DNA of 64,000 bases from Orychophragmus violaceus (taxonomy: Eukaryota > Streptophyta > Magnoliopsida > Brassicales > Brassicaceae). Position numbers and translations under genes: made by a program. The DNA lies in assembly GCA_030180135.1 (NCBI GenBank), contig CM058235.1, forward strand, positions 19,616,720-19,680,719. Reading direction: 5' to 3'. Below the pieces are notes generated by a model. That model made no database searches, was not told the origin of the DNA, and worked only from the letters and a program-made list of their open reading frames with translations. How positions within the stretch are numbered: the stretch's first letter is position 1; each line of letters begins with the position of its first letter. This document shows positions 45,107 through 55,969 of this stretch, in pieces.

Positions 45107-45389
45107 GTAAAATGTGCTAGAAAACATTTACGAGAAGCGTACAACAGTATTAATTATTTTCAAGTTCGAAAATTACAGGTTTATATCACAAATATAGAAA
45201 ATTACAAGAAACCTTAATATTAAAAAAAAAATGTCAAACTCAATTCCATATTATACAATAGTACTGCGTCGTAGGACTAGATTTGTGTTTTTTTTTTTTT
45301 TTTTGCATTTAAATTTATCTTTAAAACTGATGAGTTTGTTTGAAATTGATGCGAACTTGGTATTTAGGAGAGCAAACCACAAACCATGA

Positions 45390-46766
45390 TTAACGTCTCC
45401 GATGACTGCTGGCTCCACCAGCTGATGAAGAGACACTGCCATCAGACATACAAGGCTCCGAATGCGATATGACATGTTGTTGTTGCTGCATCATACCCAT
45501 GTCAATAAAAGATTCTGAAACTCCCCATACTTTTACTGACTTGTCCAGACTTCCACTATATACGATCCATTTTTTGTCTTGACTTTCCGACACTTCACGA
45601 TCTGCTTCTACCGCCAAACATTTTACAGGACCTGTGTGACCAGTTAGTACAGAAAGACATGTATGGATATTTCCATCTCTCTTCCACACACATATTGTCT
45701 TATCCGCAGATCCACTAAAGACAAGACTGCCTGCAACTTCAAGGCAAAGAACAGCAAGTTTGTGTCCCTTCAAAACACCACCGTAGTTCAGTTGCTTCTC
45801 TCTCTCCCAAAAATTAACTAAACCATCACTCGAACCGAAGTATACAGCAGCACCATTTTTACTTACAGCCAAAGCCGTGACTGCACTTTCTTGCTTTGTT
45901 AAAGTTTGCATGAGCGTGTGTTTTGTGTATTTTCCTTGTTGCTCACGCTTCCATGCTTTTACTGTTCCATCAGCTGATCCAGAGAACACAATCGCTTCCG
46001 TTGTTGATACCACTGAATTTACAGCATCATCGTGAGCTGGGATTGATTCTAGACATTTTGAATCAGAAATCCTCCACACCTTAATGGTTCGATCCCATGA
46101 AGCAGAATACAATAACCCTTGTTCATCATTTAGGCTCAAACATGAAACAGCATCGGCGTGTTTGATCCAAAGCGCGGTACGGTGTTTCTTCACCTCAATA
46201 TAGTTTCTTGGTTTGAGAGAGGCCTTGAATATATCTTTTAAAGTAGGTAGTGTTCCAGAGCGTTTGTGCAAGCTTTGGTTCTTAGGAGATACTTTCCACA
46301 CACGAATCTTACCGTCCTGGTGACCTGTGAAAATCTTTTCCCCTGAAATCACAATGGCTTTTACCAACCCACTGTTGCATTTAAATGCACTAAACTCCTT
46401 TAGATTCTTCCACACACGTATGTTCTTGCTATCAGAACCTGTGTAAAGAAGATCTCCTGTGGCCGCTAAAGAATAGATGTGACCTTCTTCCCGGACAAGC
46501 GAGCCAATAAGGCCATTCTGTGGTAGATTTTCGTCAACATTAGACCATTGGGTTTGAGTAAATGGAGTTGCATGGTTCCAAGGAGACATCATCATTGGAG
46601 AACCTTCACAGCTCATTCTATTATCATACATGCCTGTGCCAACCGCAGATGCACTGCTGTTGCGTACGCCGTACTCTTCCTCTGTCATTGTGGAGGAGCG
46701 ATTTGGATCAGAATGCATCATATCGTCATATTTTGCTCTAGGAATACTATCCGCTTCGGCGAACAT
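45390..46766 (-). CDS. JGB: JINGUBANG-type WD40 repeat protein
   Basis: 458 residues in one exon. A disordered N-terminal region (1-90, Ser/Met-rich) is followed by seven WD repeats ending in V/F-W at about residues 119, 157, 231, 272, 320, 361 and 414 (for example GSDSKNIRVW, SASWDRTIKVW, SGSADGTVKAW, SGSLDKSVKVW). This forms a seven-bladed propeller; a Gln/His and Ser-rich tail follows. A basic insert lies between repeats 2 and 3. Arabidopsis JGB (At2g26490 as I recall) is reported as a negative regulator of pollen germination; WD40 paralogues exist, so the symbol rests on this architecture plus the adjacent petM orthologue. No frame damage. Confidence 0.85.
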   Translation of the reverse strand: MFAEADSIPRAKYDDMMHSDPNRSSTMTEEEYGVRNSSASAVGTGMYDNRMSCEGSPMMMSPWNHATPFTQTQWSNVDENLPQNGLIGSLVREEGHIYSLAATGDLLYTGSDSKNIRVWKNLKEFSAFKCNSGLVKAIVISGEKIFTGHQDGKIRVWKVSPKNQSLHKRSGTLPTLKDIFKASLKPRNYIEVKKHRTALWIKHADAVSCLSLNDEQGLLYSASWDRTIKVWRISDSKCLESIPAHDDAVNSVVSTTEAIVFSGSADGTVKAWKREQQGKYTKHTLMQTLTKQESAVTALAVSKNGAAVYFGSSDGLVNFWEREKQLNYGGVLKGHKLAVLCLEVAGSLVFSGSADKTICVWKRDGNIHTCLSVLTGHTGPVKCLAVEADREVSESQDKKWIVYSGSLDKSVKVWGVSESFIDMGMMQQQQHVISHSEPCMSDGSVSSSAGGASSHRRR

Positions 46767-46889
46767 TTAATTCCTCGGAAATTTACAACTTTTAAATTAA
46801 TTAATTCGTGTGGAGAGGAGAAGGAAATAGATAATTAGATTGATTTTGGAAAGGGGTTTGGTTTTTAGCCTAAGAGAGATGATGTGAGA

Positions 46890-46900
46890 CAAATATAGAT
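46890..46900 (-). promoter_or_regulatory. Possible TATA box of JGB
   Basis: The minus strand reads CTATATTTG about 125 bp upstream of the JGB start codon. The leader between them is AT-rich with no upstream ATG that I noticed. Confidence 0.35.
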
Positions 46901-48050
46901 GTGGCAGGAAGCAATGGAAGAATGATTGGTCAAATCTTTCTAACTATTGACGTTAAATTCATTGGTTTAGCATCATGTCCGTCAACTTAATCTAATTTAG
47001 GAATCTTACATCTTGCACATTGTTCTAACTCCTAGCAATATTTTACTATTTGTTTCTTCCCCTAAAATAGATTTTTAGTTCTAAAGGGAGCAGCAAAGAT
47101 TTCCTGTACCAACAGAAATACGATGATGATCTGGTGATTATAAGTCTTCTTCCATGTCAAATGACTACTGATTTGTAAACCATATGTTTAGAATCCAGTT
47201 TGCTATTTTTGATTTTATCAGTTTATTGTTCTGATTATTATAGATAGTGGAGTTATCGCCTAATGAAATTAATTAGTAAGGTATACGTTATTTTCACGTA
47301 AATAAGGTCTCATCGATCTTTTTACAACAAACAAATTGGTAAAAATACAAATTATGTGTTAAATTTCATTTTGGAATAAAATCCGCTATAATCCTACTTC
47401 ATTCAGTTACAAAATGGTATAATACTACTTTTTGATTCTAAATATAAAATATCTAATTTACAATTCTATTTTCTAATTGAATTTTTTATTTATAAAGTAA
47501 TCATTCAAATTTAAATATTTTTACTTTAAAATATAAATAACTATTTTGATGATGATTTTTTATTAATAATTATAAATATTAAACATTCTAATCTCTAAAA
47601 CAAAAATACAAATAATATTTATTTTATAGGAAATTATAGAAAACATAAGAAAAGCCATAACAAATTTAAAATATTTTAAAATACTGAAATTAAAAATAAC
47701 AAAAATATAAATTTAATACAACAACAATTAGTTATTTGGTTAATCAATATTCCGGTAAATCGCTTGTAAATCCACATAAATAACCAAAAAATTATCAAAA
47801 TGAAGTAGATAGAAGCATATCTTGTTGATATTGTTATTTTCAGCATTTTTCGTAAATCCGTGTTTGTTCACTCAAAATATATATACTAAGATTCAGATCT
47901 TCTATCGAATTCAAGTTTTGGAACAAAAATTTGTTTTTTTCCTTAATTTATTTCAATGCATAGTTTTTACTTGAAGAATTGTTTATATGTAAAGTGAGTT
48001 ATAAATTTCATCACAAGGCACATTGATGTTTTGAGGCACTTCTAATTAAC
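46901..48050. other. AT-rich intergenic DNA upstream of JGB
   Basis: No gene or mobile element seen. Probably JGB promoter (to about 47300), then very AT-rich DNA. A CTCTCT run follows at 48176-48190, just beyond. Confidence 0.5.
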
Positions 48051-49345
48051 AAAATGACAATTATGTCCCTAACACATTTTTTTATTACATCTTTATTTTC
48101 CCCTTGTCGCTACTCTACCTCTCATTCCTTCTCTTTTCTCTTCTCTTTTGTCATTTACTCTCTTTCTTTCATTTCTCTCTCTCTCTCTCTCCTTTCATCT
48201 CTCTTTTAACTTTTTTAACTTTTAGATTTTCGAAAATATAAATATTTTTTTTGTAATATAATTTATAATATTTATTTCTATATTATGACATTCACTTTAT
48301 ATATTTTCATAACTTTTGAATAAAATCTTTCAGAAATAAAAAAAATGTGGCATGAATAGTACATATGATTTGAATTTATTGGAAAAGTATTTGTAGATGA
48401 TATATAGAAAACATATTTAATCTTCAAAATACTGGTCTTATCTTTGCCGAGTTAGTAATTATAATGGATACCATATATTTTTATTTTCAAAAAACAATAT
48501 GGACTAACTATGATAAACAATTTTTTCCACAAGATACAAGCCTTGTTGCATAATACATGTTCACATAATCCACAGTCACTTTATATATGTTTGTTTTTCC
48601 TCGTCTATATCGACACATTATTGTGTATATTTGTATGTAGACATTCTTTCGGTATATATTTGTATGTTTTATGATGTTATGTTTTTCCCACATATATTAA
48701 TGGTACATATGATTCAGATCTAGTGGATAAGTATAGAATCGATGCATATGTAGAAACATATTCAAAACATTTATCTTGCCTTCAACGAGTTGATATTCAT
48801 GTTGGATATATATTTGTGGAATAAACATTTATGAATAATGTGGACAATATAGCATGAACAAGGAAAACACAGCATAAATAACGTAATATGAACAAGATCT
48901 CATATAAAGTGAACAATTTTTTTATAAATGTAGTATAAAATGGTGTCCATGTCGATTCTTCCAAGCACACTTCTACATTATATGTTGTTCACATTCCCAT
49001 AAATGTTCATTCCACAATATCGTTTATTTTCTAAAACGTTTTTGTGGACACACTATGATAAACAATTTTCCACCATATATGAAATATTTTCTAGTTTCTA
49101 AGAAATACCGAGAGTTATTGTAAAATGGTTTCCATGTCGATTTGTAAAATAATATCCACGTCGATTTATCAAACATTTTTCCATTATATGTTGTCCACAT
49201 TTCATTCATACCATCAATTTTAACGTCCACAAATTTTGATCCAAAATTAATTTAAATATATCAAAATATATGTCAAAATATAGAGAAAACAAATAATTAC
49301 TTATTATACAAAATTATGTTTTTGGACAATATGCATGTCGTAGTG
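48051..49345. repeat. AT-rich block with diverged internal direct repeats
   Basis: Related segments recur: a stretch starting GTACATATGATT at 48358 and again at 48703; ACTATGATAAACAATTTT at about 48507 and 49051; TATGTTGTCCACAT or TATGTTGTTCACAT at about 48980 and 49187. They may be the non-coding part of the PIF/Harbinger element that follows. No reading frame. Confidence 0.45.
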
Positions 49346-49800
49346 GATCACCAATGACAACTTTTGAAGTTGTAGCATATTATGACATTAGGATTTGGCA
49401 TGATTATTTTGGAATGCTGGACACCAATAATGACATCAATGTGCTGGAATATAATGATGTTTTCTCCAATATTGCTCAAGGTTGGATCCTCTTGTTCATT
49501 ATACAATATAATGAAATGAGTATAACATGAGTTATTTTTTGGCTGATGGTATATATCCAAAATAGTTCACCATAGTACAAACTATTCACGAGCCAATATG
49601 TGAAAAAACAAAAATCGGCGTGGAAAGAAACATGTAGAAAGGACATAGAACATGTTTTGGAGTTTTCCAATCGCCTTTTGCTATTGTGAAAGGACCGGTT
49701 CATTTTTGGAAGAACAAAGTGTTATATGACATTATGACTACATGTATAATTCTACATAACATGATACTCGAAGATGAGCGCGATCTGAATGCACCAATTT
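49346..49800 (+). pseudogene. PIF/Harbinger transposase remnant
   Basis: Translation in shifting frames gives the C-terminal part of a DDE_Tnp_4-type transposase: TFEVVAYYDIRIWHDYFGML, NDINVLEYNDVFSNIAQG, RKDIEHV, FAIVKGPVHFWKNKVLYDIM, TTCIILHNMILEDERD. Order and spacing fit plant PIF transposases. Several stops and at least two frameshifts are present and the N-terminal half is missing. It ends in GLN-type tail sequence near 49900 with a poly-A-like run. Confidence 0.7.
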
Positions 49801-50429
49801 AAGCTGGAAGAGAAGCTCCACTTCCAAAACTCGACATAGCCGATGACGATAATATTCGATTCCAAAATTTTCTTGCTCGATTTAAAAAAAAAAATCAGTG
49901 ATAAAAACGCTTATTTCTTTATTCAAGATGCATTATTAGATCACTTATGAGAAAAAATATTCAAATGAGAGTGATTAAATTGAAATATAGTTTGTTTTAC
50001 TATTTTTATGTAGTGTAATGTGTTTTTTCTTTATATTTAAAAGTTAAATTTAAATAATATAATAATTTCTGAAAGTTTTGAAAAAAAAATGAATAGATCA
50101 ATTACAAATTTTGAAGAAAATGTATATAATTTTCAATTGATAATAAATATAAAAAAGAATATATTTAAAATATTCTATTTGAAATGTAATAAAGACTAAT
50201 ATATTGGAGAGGAAATATATTTTACAATGTGTCCATTTTGGGACGAAAAATACAATAATACATTGAAAATATTTTTAGGCTTAAATTAAATTAGGAAAAC
50301 AAGAGGTAATCACAACCATAAAATGTAAACCACATTTTAGATATATTTGTAGACTACATGAATATTTGATCAGTTTAATTTAGAGTATGGATGTTAAAAA
50401 ATGTTATATAGTATTTTTATTGACTATTG
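49801..50429. other. AT-rich DNA without recognisable genes
   Basis: Includes A9/A8 runs and low-complexity AT sequence. Probably the 3' part of the Harbinger remnant and its flank. Confidence 0.4.
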
Positions 50430-50955
50430 TTTAGGCCTGAGCAAAAATCCAAAACTGAAGTACCGAACTAAATCCGAACAAAAAAAAAGGAATTGAACCC
50501 AAAATCGAACCGGCAAAATATCCGAATGGATCCTAAACTTTTATATCCGAAGAACCTGGACCGAACCCGACCCGGACCGAGAACCGAATGAGTATCATAA
50601 TATTCAAACTATAATTATATACCTAAAATACTAGTTATATTTAGACTTAATATAACATAATTATCCAAAACTATAATTACAAACTCAAATATATTGGTTA
50701 GTTTAACACAAAAAATTAAAATATCCAAAATAAATGAAATATACAAAAAAATTTTGTTATACTTGTCTTAATTTAATAATTTTTTTCAGATTAACTAATT
50801 TTTATTTTGTTATATGATTTTTCAGGTATTCATAACCGAACCGAATACGGGCCAAAATTTTAAAATAACCGATGAATTTTATATACCTGAATATGAAAAC
50901 CCAAAAATCTAAAAGATCCAAACCAGAATGTATATCTAAATGCCCATGCCTACTA
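50430..50955 (-). repeat. Dispersed CGGTT-rich element, copy 2
   Basis: On the plus strand: CCGAACCGAA, CCCGACCCGGACCGAG and ATCCGAA motifs between the ends TTAGGCCTGAGCA (50433) and TGCCCATGCCTA (50941). The ends are imperfect inverted repeats of each other (TAGGCNTGNGCA). Related to 6485-7045 on the opposite strand, mainly in motif and in the shared end. Confidence 0.55.
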
Positions 50956-51182
50956 TTATTGGAGATAAATATTATTCTTTTAGTGTTGACAAAATTTATA
51001 GCACTACATATTTAACGTTATTTGCATAATTTGGTATTTTGGACTGGTCCAATACATTATAGGAATATAGAAACAATATATATTGCACATGTTTTTCTTC
51101 TTCGTCTGCAATATTTTTCGAAAATCTTCTCTTAATTTTTTTTCTTGTTTCTACCTTTTGTGTTTCTCATTTCTTGATCACT

Positions 51183-51572
51183 ATGTCTGACTCGACTACG
51201 AAATGCATTTTGGTGTTCAATACCAAGATCCACAAAGCACTTTCCTCTTCGTTAACATGTCTAGTGTCACGAAATTCACAACGCTCAATTATCTTATGTG
51301 GAGCAAAAAAAGTGTGTGTCTTTCTTGAAGGTCACGAACTGCTGTATTTAATTGACAACACAAACACAGCTCCACCTCCAACTGTGATTTGTGATCGAGT
51401 CTCCTTGCCAAACCCATGGAAGAGACATGATCGCATCCTTTATATCTTGTTGATTTGTGTTAATGAGGACATCAAGACATCAAAAACCAAAAAGCATCGA
51501 GAAGACACCGACCCAGATGTACTAGAGACATATGTGCATTTTTTAGAGCATATCTCCTCAACCATGATGAAT
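51183..51572 (+). pseudogene. Copia-type gag N-terminal fragment
   Basis: A 130-residue frame (MSDSTTKCILV...) resembles the N-terminus of a plant copia Gag: NTKIHKALSSSLT, then KKVCVFLEGHELLYLID, PPPTV and PNPWKRHDRILYILLI. The usual NYLLW segment is altered by an indel, and the similarity is lost after about residue 105. No LTR or pol is seen with it. Could also be a short unrelated expressed frame. Confidence 0.45.
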
Positions 51573-52544
51573 TAAGACACATACTAACTTGTTACAGAAT
51601 CTCAACTCATAAAGGAGTCACAGAGAAGTAGAATTTGTTCAAAATATTTTTTAGTGAAGAAGATAGCCAAAAACTTTATGTAGGCAACAACCACTAATTG
51701 AAATATTGCGATTTAACTTAGACTAACCAAGCAACACACCGAATTATTACGGAATCTGGATTCATCAGGAAACCGAAAAAGTTGGAATCAGCCCAAATGG
51801 AGTTCAGAAAAAGAGTTATTCAACTTCATGTGATCCTCAGCTTTCCTTATTGAGAAACTCACAGATTTAGTCACTTGCAAACAAGACTTTGACGACCAAG
51901 AGATACATTTAACCATTCAAAAGAGACATTAAACCATCTAGGAAAGTTGGATAATATCTTCCCATGTACCAGCAACCACAAGATCAGGAGGAATCTCTTG
52001 CTTGTATAATTTTCTTCTACGGATGTGTTCACACTTGAAGACATAACTTCCTACAGATTTTTTTCCTAAAGTTTAGCCATGAACTGAAGCTCTCTCACAT
52101 CAACCAGAATATACTTAGACACTCTAAATTCCAGACAACGTTATCAAGACTCAAGCATAACTCACATTTCCTTATTTCTCCTTATTGCTCATAATGTCCA
52201 ACTCTTATTTTGTATCCGAAGAATGGAGGAACCACATGCCATTAGCTTGTGTTTTATTTTTCCTTTGGCATGTGGAAAATGTGTTTAAACTGTGGATGCT
52301 TCTCAAACCAACTCTTCTCAAAATTATTCAGCAAATGCTTCAAACATTTTAGCGTTTCCATACAATTTTGGATATAACACCTCGTCGATATCTTAATTTT
52401 CTTCTTATAATCCGTCGGGGGGGAGGGGGAGGTACATTTTCAAAGGTTGTAGTGAAGTTGTTTCATCTTCTGAATCCTCCAGCAACCATTCAAAACAATT
52501 TCAAGATCCCAACAGACTGTTACCTAATAATACTAGTAGTTCGT
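51573..52544. other. Unassigned intergenic DNA
   Basis: No convincing gene. Base composition is more balanced than the AT-rich block to its left, so it may hold old transposon sequence, but no domain or repeat end was recognised. Confidence 0.4.
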
Positions 52545-52591
52545 ATGTTATTGGGCCAGGCCTTAGAGGGGTGCTAATCCCACCTCTAACA
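52545..52591 (-). repeat. 3' LTR fragment of element E
   Basis: The sense strand starts TGTTAGAGGTGGGATTAG, matching the LTR starts at 9336 and 59683, but similarity ends after about 47 bp at a breakpoint near 52545. The rest of the LTR is missing. Confidence 0.75.
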
Positions 52592-52595
52592 GTAA

Positions 52596-52608
52596 CCCCC
52601 CCCCCCTC
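52596..52608 (-). promoter_or_regulatory. Polypurine tract of element E
   Basis: The sense strand reads GAGGGGGGGGGGG four bases before the LTR start at 52591. Confidence 0.75.
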
Positions 52609-52699
52609 AGTTCGTTTCACCGGGTAATACTCAGGTTGGCGGATTTGTTTATGACTTCGTCCCAATAACCGAGATGTTACGAATCCGAGATTTTGATAT

Positions 52700-52870
52700 G
52701 GGTCGATTGCCTCCACGTGTTCCTTAATCGAGTCCCGTGTTCAGGACGCTTCTCCTTCGTCCAATCACTCTGGGACACGTGTTCTAGAAAGCTACAGGGT
52801 CACGCCTGTTGAGAGGTAAAGTTGCGTCATTCGGAAAACTCCCATTTCCTTATCTCTATATATATTGTTC
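52700..52870 (+). promoter_or_regulatory. Promoter-like region of the antisense ORF in E
   Basis: Two CACGTG G-boxes (52714-52719 and 52776-52781), a CCAAT (52761-52765) and a TATA run (52857-52866, TATATATATT) lie in this order, 130-280 bp upstream of the first start codon of the plus-strand frame (52994). Spacing is that of an ordinary plant promoter and the direction is opposite to gag. Function is inferred. Confidence 0.5.
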
Positions 52871-52993
52871 CTTTTTCTCACTTCTCGTCATTTCGCTTAT
52901 CAAAAGAGAAATTCAGGTATCCCTTTCTCTAAACCTTTCTGATCTTCCCTTTTTATATCCTTTTCTTTTTCCTCTATCAAACTATTCGCCGAT

Positions 52994-55624
52994 ATGCGCA
53001 TCCATGCCAAGTCCAGTGAGAATTCCGCTAGCCTTGCGAGCATGGGTGCCTTTGATGGGGAAAGCACCCCTTCCTCTTCTCTGCGCTGCTCGGGTTCCGT
53101 CAATCTTAGTGACGGTGCAGCTGATCATGTCGAAGAGCACGTTCCTCTTGCACTGAGGGTGACTTCGAGCCGAGGAGCACGTTCCTCTTGCTATTGCCGA
53201 CCTCCTCTTCTGAAGAGTCTTTGTCTCTGTTGAAGGCTCTTCCCGGGTGTGGAGGCGTCGAGGTTCTTTTGCCTTCTGCTTCTCAGTGTCCATGGAATGC
53301 TCCCCCGAACTTCGCTTGTCTCTACGAGTCTTTCTTCCACGTCTGGAAGCTTAGGTTTCCGTTGCCAAAGGTGCTGGTCAACTTTTGCGCGAAGTTCAAG
53401 ATTGCTTTTACTCAGCTCAATCTTGCCGGTATTATTAACTTAACCGGTCTTCTTGAGCTCAGCGTGCCTCTTGGGATTCTGATCACAATCGAGCTATTTG
53501 AATGCTTCAGCTAACTAAATATTCAGAAGAAGAAGCCATAGTGGATTCAAGTTAACCTTCATCCTCAATATAAGTTACGAATTGGCGTTAAGTCCAGTAA
53601 GATCCACAATTGGCAAAGGAGATATTTCTTCGTCAAGATCAACGAGCATTCGTTCCCTGATCCTGCGACTTTAGTCGTTAATGAATGGAATCTCTCTGTT
53701 GGTAGTTGACCGATCGGTTAGACGTTTAGTATTGTTTGTTATTGATGCTTATTGCGATATTTCCAAAGATTCTCAATAAGGAGTATTTGGACGACATTGG
53801 AAGAAGGTTTTCTGAGCTCGGCTGGCAGACTTGGCCCGAGGTCGAAGGATCTAAGAAAACTAGTGAGTTTACTGATGTTTCACGATTTCGCTCATCTTTG
53901 TTTTTGTTGTTCTTATGCATTAACTTCGCAGCGTCTCAAGCGGCGAAGAGAATGGGGAAGACAAGAAAAGTTATCTCAAGTATGGTGATTGATTAGAAAA
54001 GGACATCGAAGTCTTCCGAAGTCAATCGTCTAGATTGTTATATCCGTCCTTCGACTGCTAAACCGTCTTCTCCCAGATCGCAATACATGAGAGGGGAGAA
54101 GCGGACCTCCGATGATGCCGATAAGAAAAGGGCTGAGCAGTCCAGAAGGCATCCATCCGAGCCGAGATTGAAGAAGTCGTCCGACTATGCCGATGCCTCG
54201 AAGAACGCCTCGAAGAATAAAGACAGTGCTCCTCATGTTGTGGATGAGATTGAGGAAACGGTAACTCCGTTGCTCCAAAATAAATCGAAGTGGACCAGTG
54301 TTGCCGAGGTACTCCCCTTATCTGGTGGAAAGGGACTTCCTTCTTTTCCCGCTCTGCGGGTTTCGACTTCTGATCCTTCCGGGAAATCAGCATTGCATGC
54401 TGGGACGAAAAAAAGGACTTCCGAGGTAATCGGTTGTTCCGACGGTTCTGATCCGAGTAAGGATCCGAGGGTTGGGAGTACTTCGGAGGGTTGGAAGAAT
54501 ATGACCTTTACTCTTCAAGGAGAGAAGCTGAAGAATCCAAATGATTACTACTGCGGGGAAGTACTCCGGAATATCTCCTTCGAGGCTACCTCGCCATGTC
54601 CGGTGAACGAGATATATAAGTCGGACGTATACCGCGGCATCTCAAAGTTTTTCATCGATGTGAGTACCCGTGTTTGACGTTTTGTCGCCGCGTTTGTTTT
54701 ACTTTTTGTTTTAACTTTTATTGCCTTTTCAGGGAGTCTCATTGATGAATTCGAACATCTTCGATATGAATCGTCAGCTGCACTCGCGCACTGCCGAGCT
54801 TAGTGAAGAGCTTGCTCAAAAGACGAAAGACTTTGAGAAGCTTAAACTCAGTGCTGACCTCCTTCGATTGAGCGAGGAGAATTTGAAGGGCAAGGTTGCT
54901 ACTTCTTGTGAGCACATCAAGTTTCTTGAGAATCGCAACCAGGAGCTTGCGGCGTATAAAGAGAGTCTCTCGGACGAGCTGGTGCAAGAAAAGCTTCGTC
55001 GCGTTGAGGAAGTTTCTATGGAGCGGAATGTCTCGTCGAGGGAGGTTTGTGAACTCATAAACGGCCGCAAGGTTCTGACTGAGAAGTACGACTTTCGTCT
55101 CCAAGAGTTAAAGGAGGTGTTTACCCTGAAAGGGGAGGAAAGTGACGCGTACATGAAAATCAGCCAGTACATGAAACTCAGCTGGTATTCCGGGACTCTG
55201 GATTATCTTCGGTTGCTTCGAGACGAGTGGGGAGTGGTTGTTCCCGATGAGGCCTTCGAGGAGCACGCGATGGAGAAGGAGAAGTGGGATAGGAAGATCG
55301 ACGAGATCAATGCTCCCGATATCGTCGAAGAGTTTTTTTGTGATCTCTCCGGTTCCGATGAGAGATCGCGGTTGCAATCCTCCTACTCCTCGCCCCTTTC
55401 AACCTCCGTCCGTTGATCGACACATTGACGATGTAGCCTTACTCGATGAGTTCGGCACTAACATGAATGTAATGTCGGCAAAGGTGGTCGAGACTCTGAA
55501 GAGTCCCGAGGGCGAGCGCCTAGTTGCAGGTGAGACTACCTCGTTGTTGCCTGGGGCGGCGCCTACCTCGGCATCGGATGCTCCTCTGGTCGAGTTGGCC
55601 CAAGATCTTCCTCCGCCTTTTTAG
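52994..55624 (+). pseudogene. Antisense ORF of gypsy element E (putative gypsy-type transposon protein)
   Basis: Plus-strand, apparently spliced gene. Pieces: 52994-53180 (Ser-rich N-terminus); 53188-53514 (LYESFFHVWKLRFPLP, FKIAFTQLNLAGIINL), and about 53600-53700 in another frame (WQRRYFFVKINEHSFPDP), together the globular domain annotated in plant genomes as putative gypsy-type transposon; 53760-53870 (LNKEYLDDIGRRFSELGW); 54060-54660 (charged, disordered); 54734-55416 (long coiled coil, RTAELSEELAQKTKDFEKL, then EKEKWDRKIDEIN); a final piece to 55624. Introns with clean borders are visible at about 53872-53931 (GTGAGT...TTCGCAG) and 54661-54733 (GTGAGT...TTTTCAG). Frameshifts near 53180, 53515 and 55375 make this copy defective. 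Function unknown. Confidence 0.7.
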
Positions 55625-55969
55625 GTTAATTTTTTTGTCTTGATGTTTGGGGTGGTTTAGTCCCCCCTTTTGTGATACTTGTTGTGGGGTGACGATGTCC
55701 CCTTTTTAAAGACTTTTATTGGGACGTATTCCCTTTTTATTGAAGTTTACATTCTTCTCTCTTTGAGGCGAGGATTTCCTTAGCTTTTTGGCTTTTGTTG
55801 GTGCGGTCTGTAGAAACTCTATTGCCGTGCCTTTTTATTCGAGTTATCTTTTCGTCTACAAATCTCTTTTAAGGATTTGGGAAATTTTTGGATTGTTGCA
55901 GGTTGGAGCTTGGCTCCTCTTAATTGTTTGTTCTTTGATGATATATTTTGTACCTTAGCGAAGAAGGGT

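Noticed and set aside
52992..53293. Minus-strand frame of 103 codons
   Set aside because: Shadow of the antisense ORF of element E; the plus-strand reading has the family domain and intron borders.
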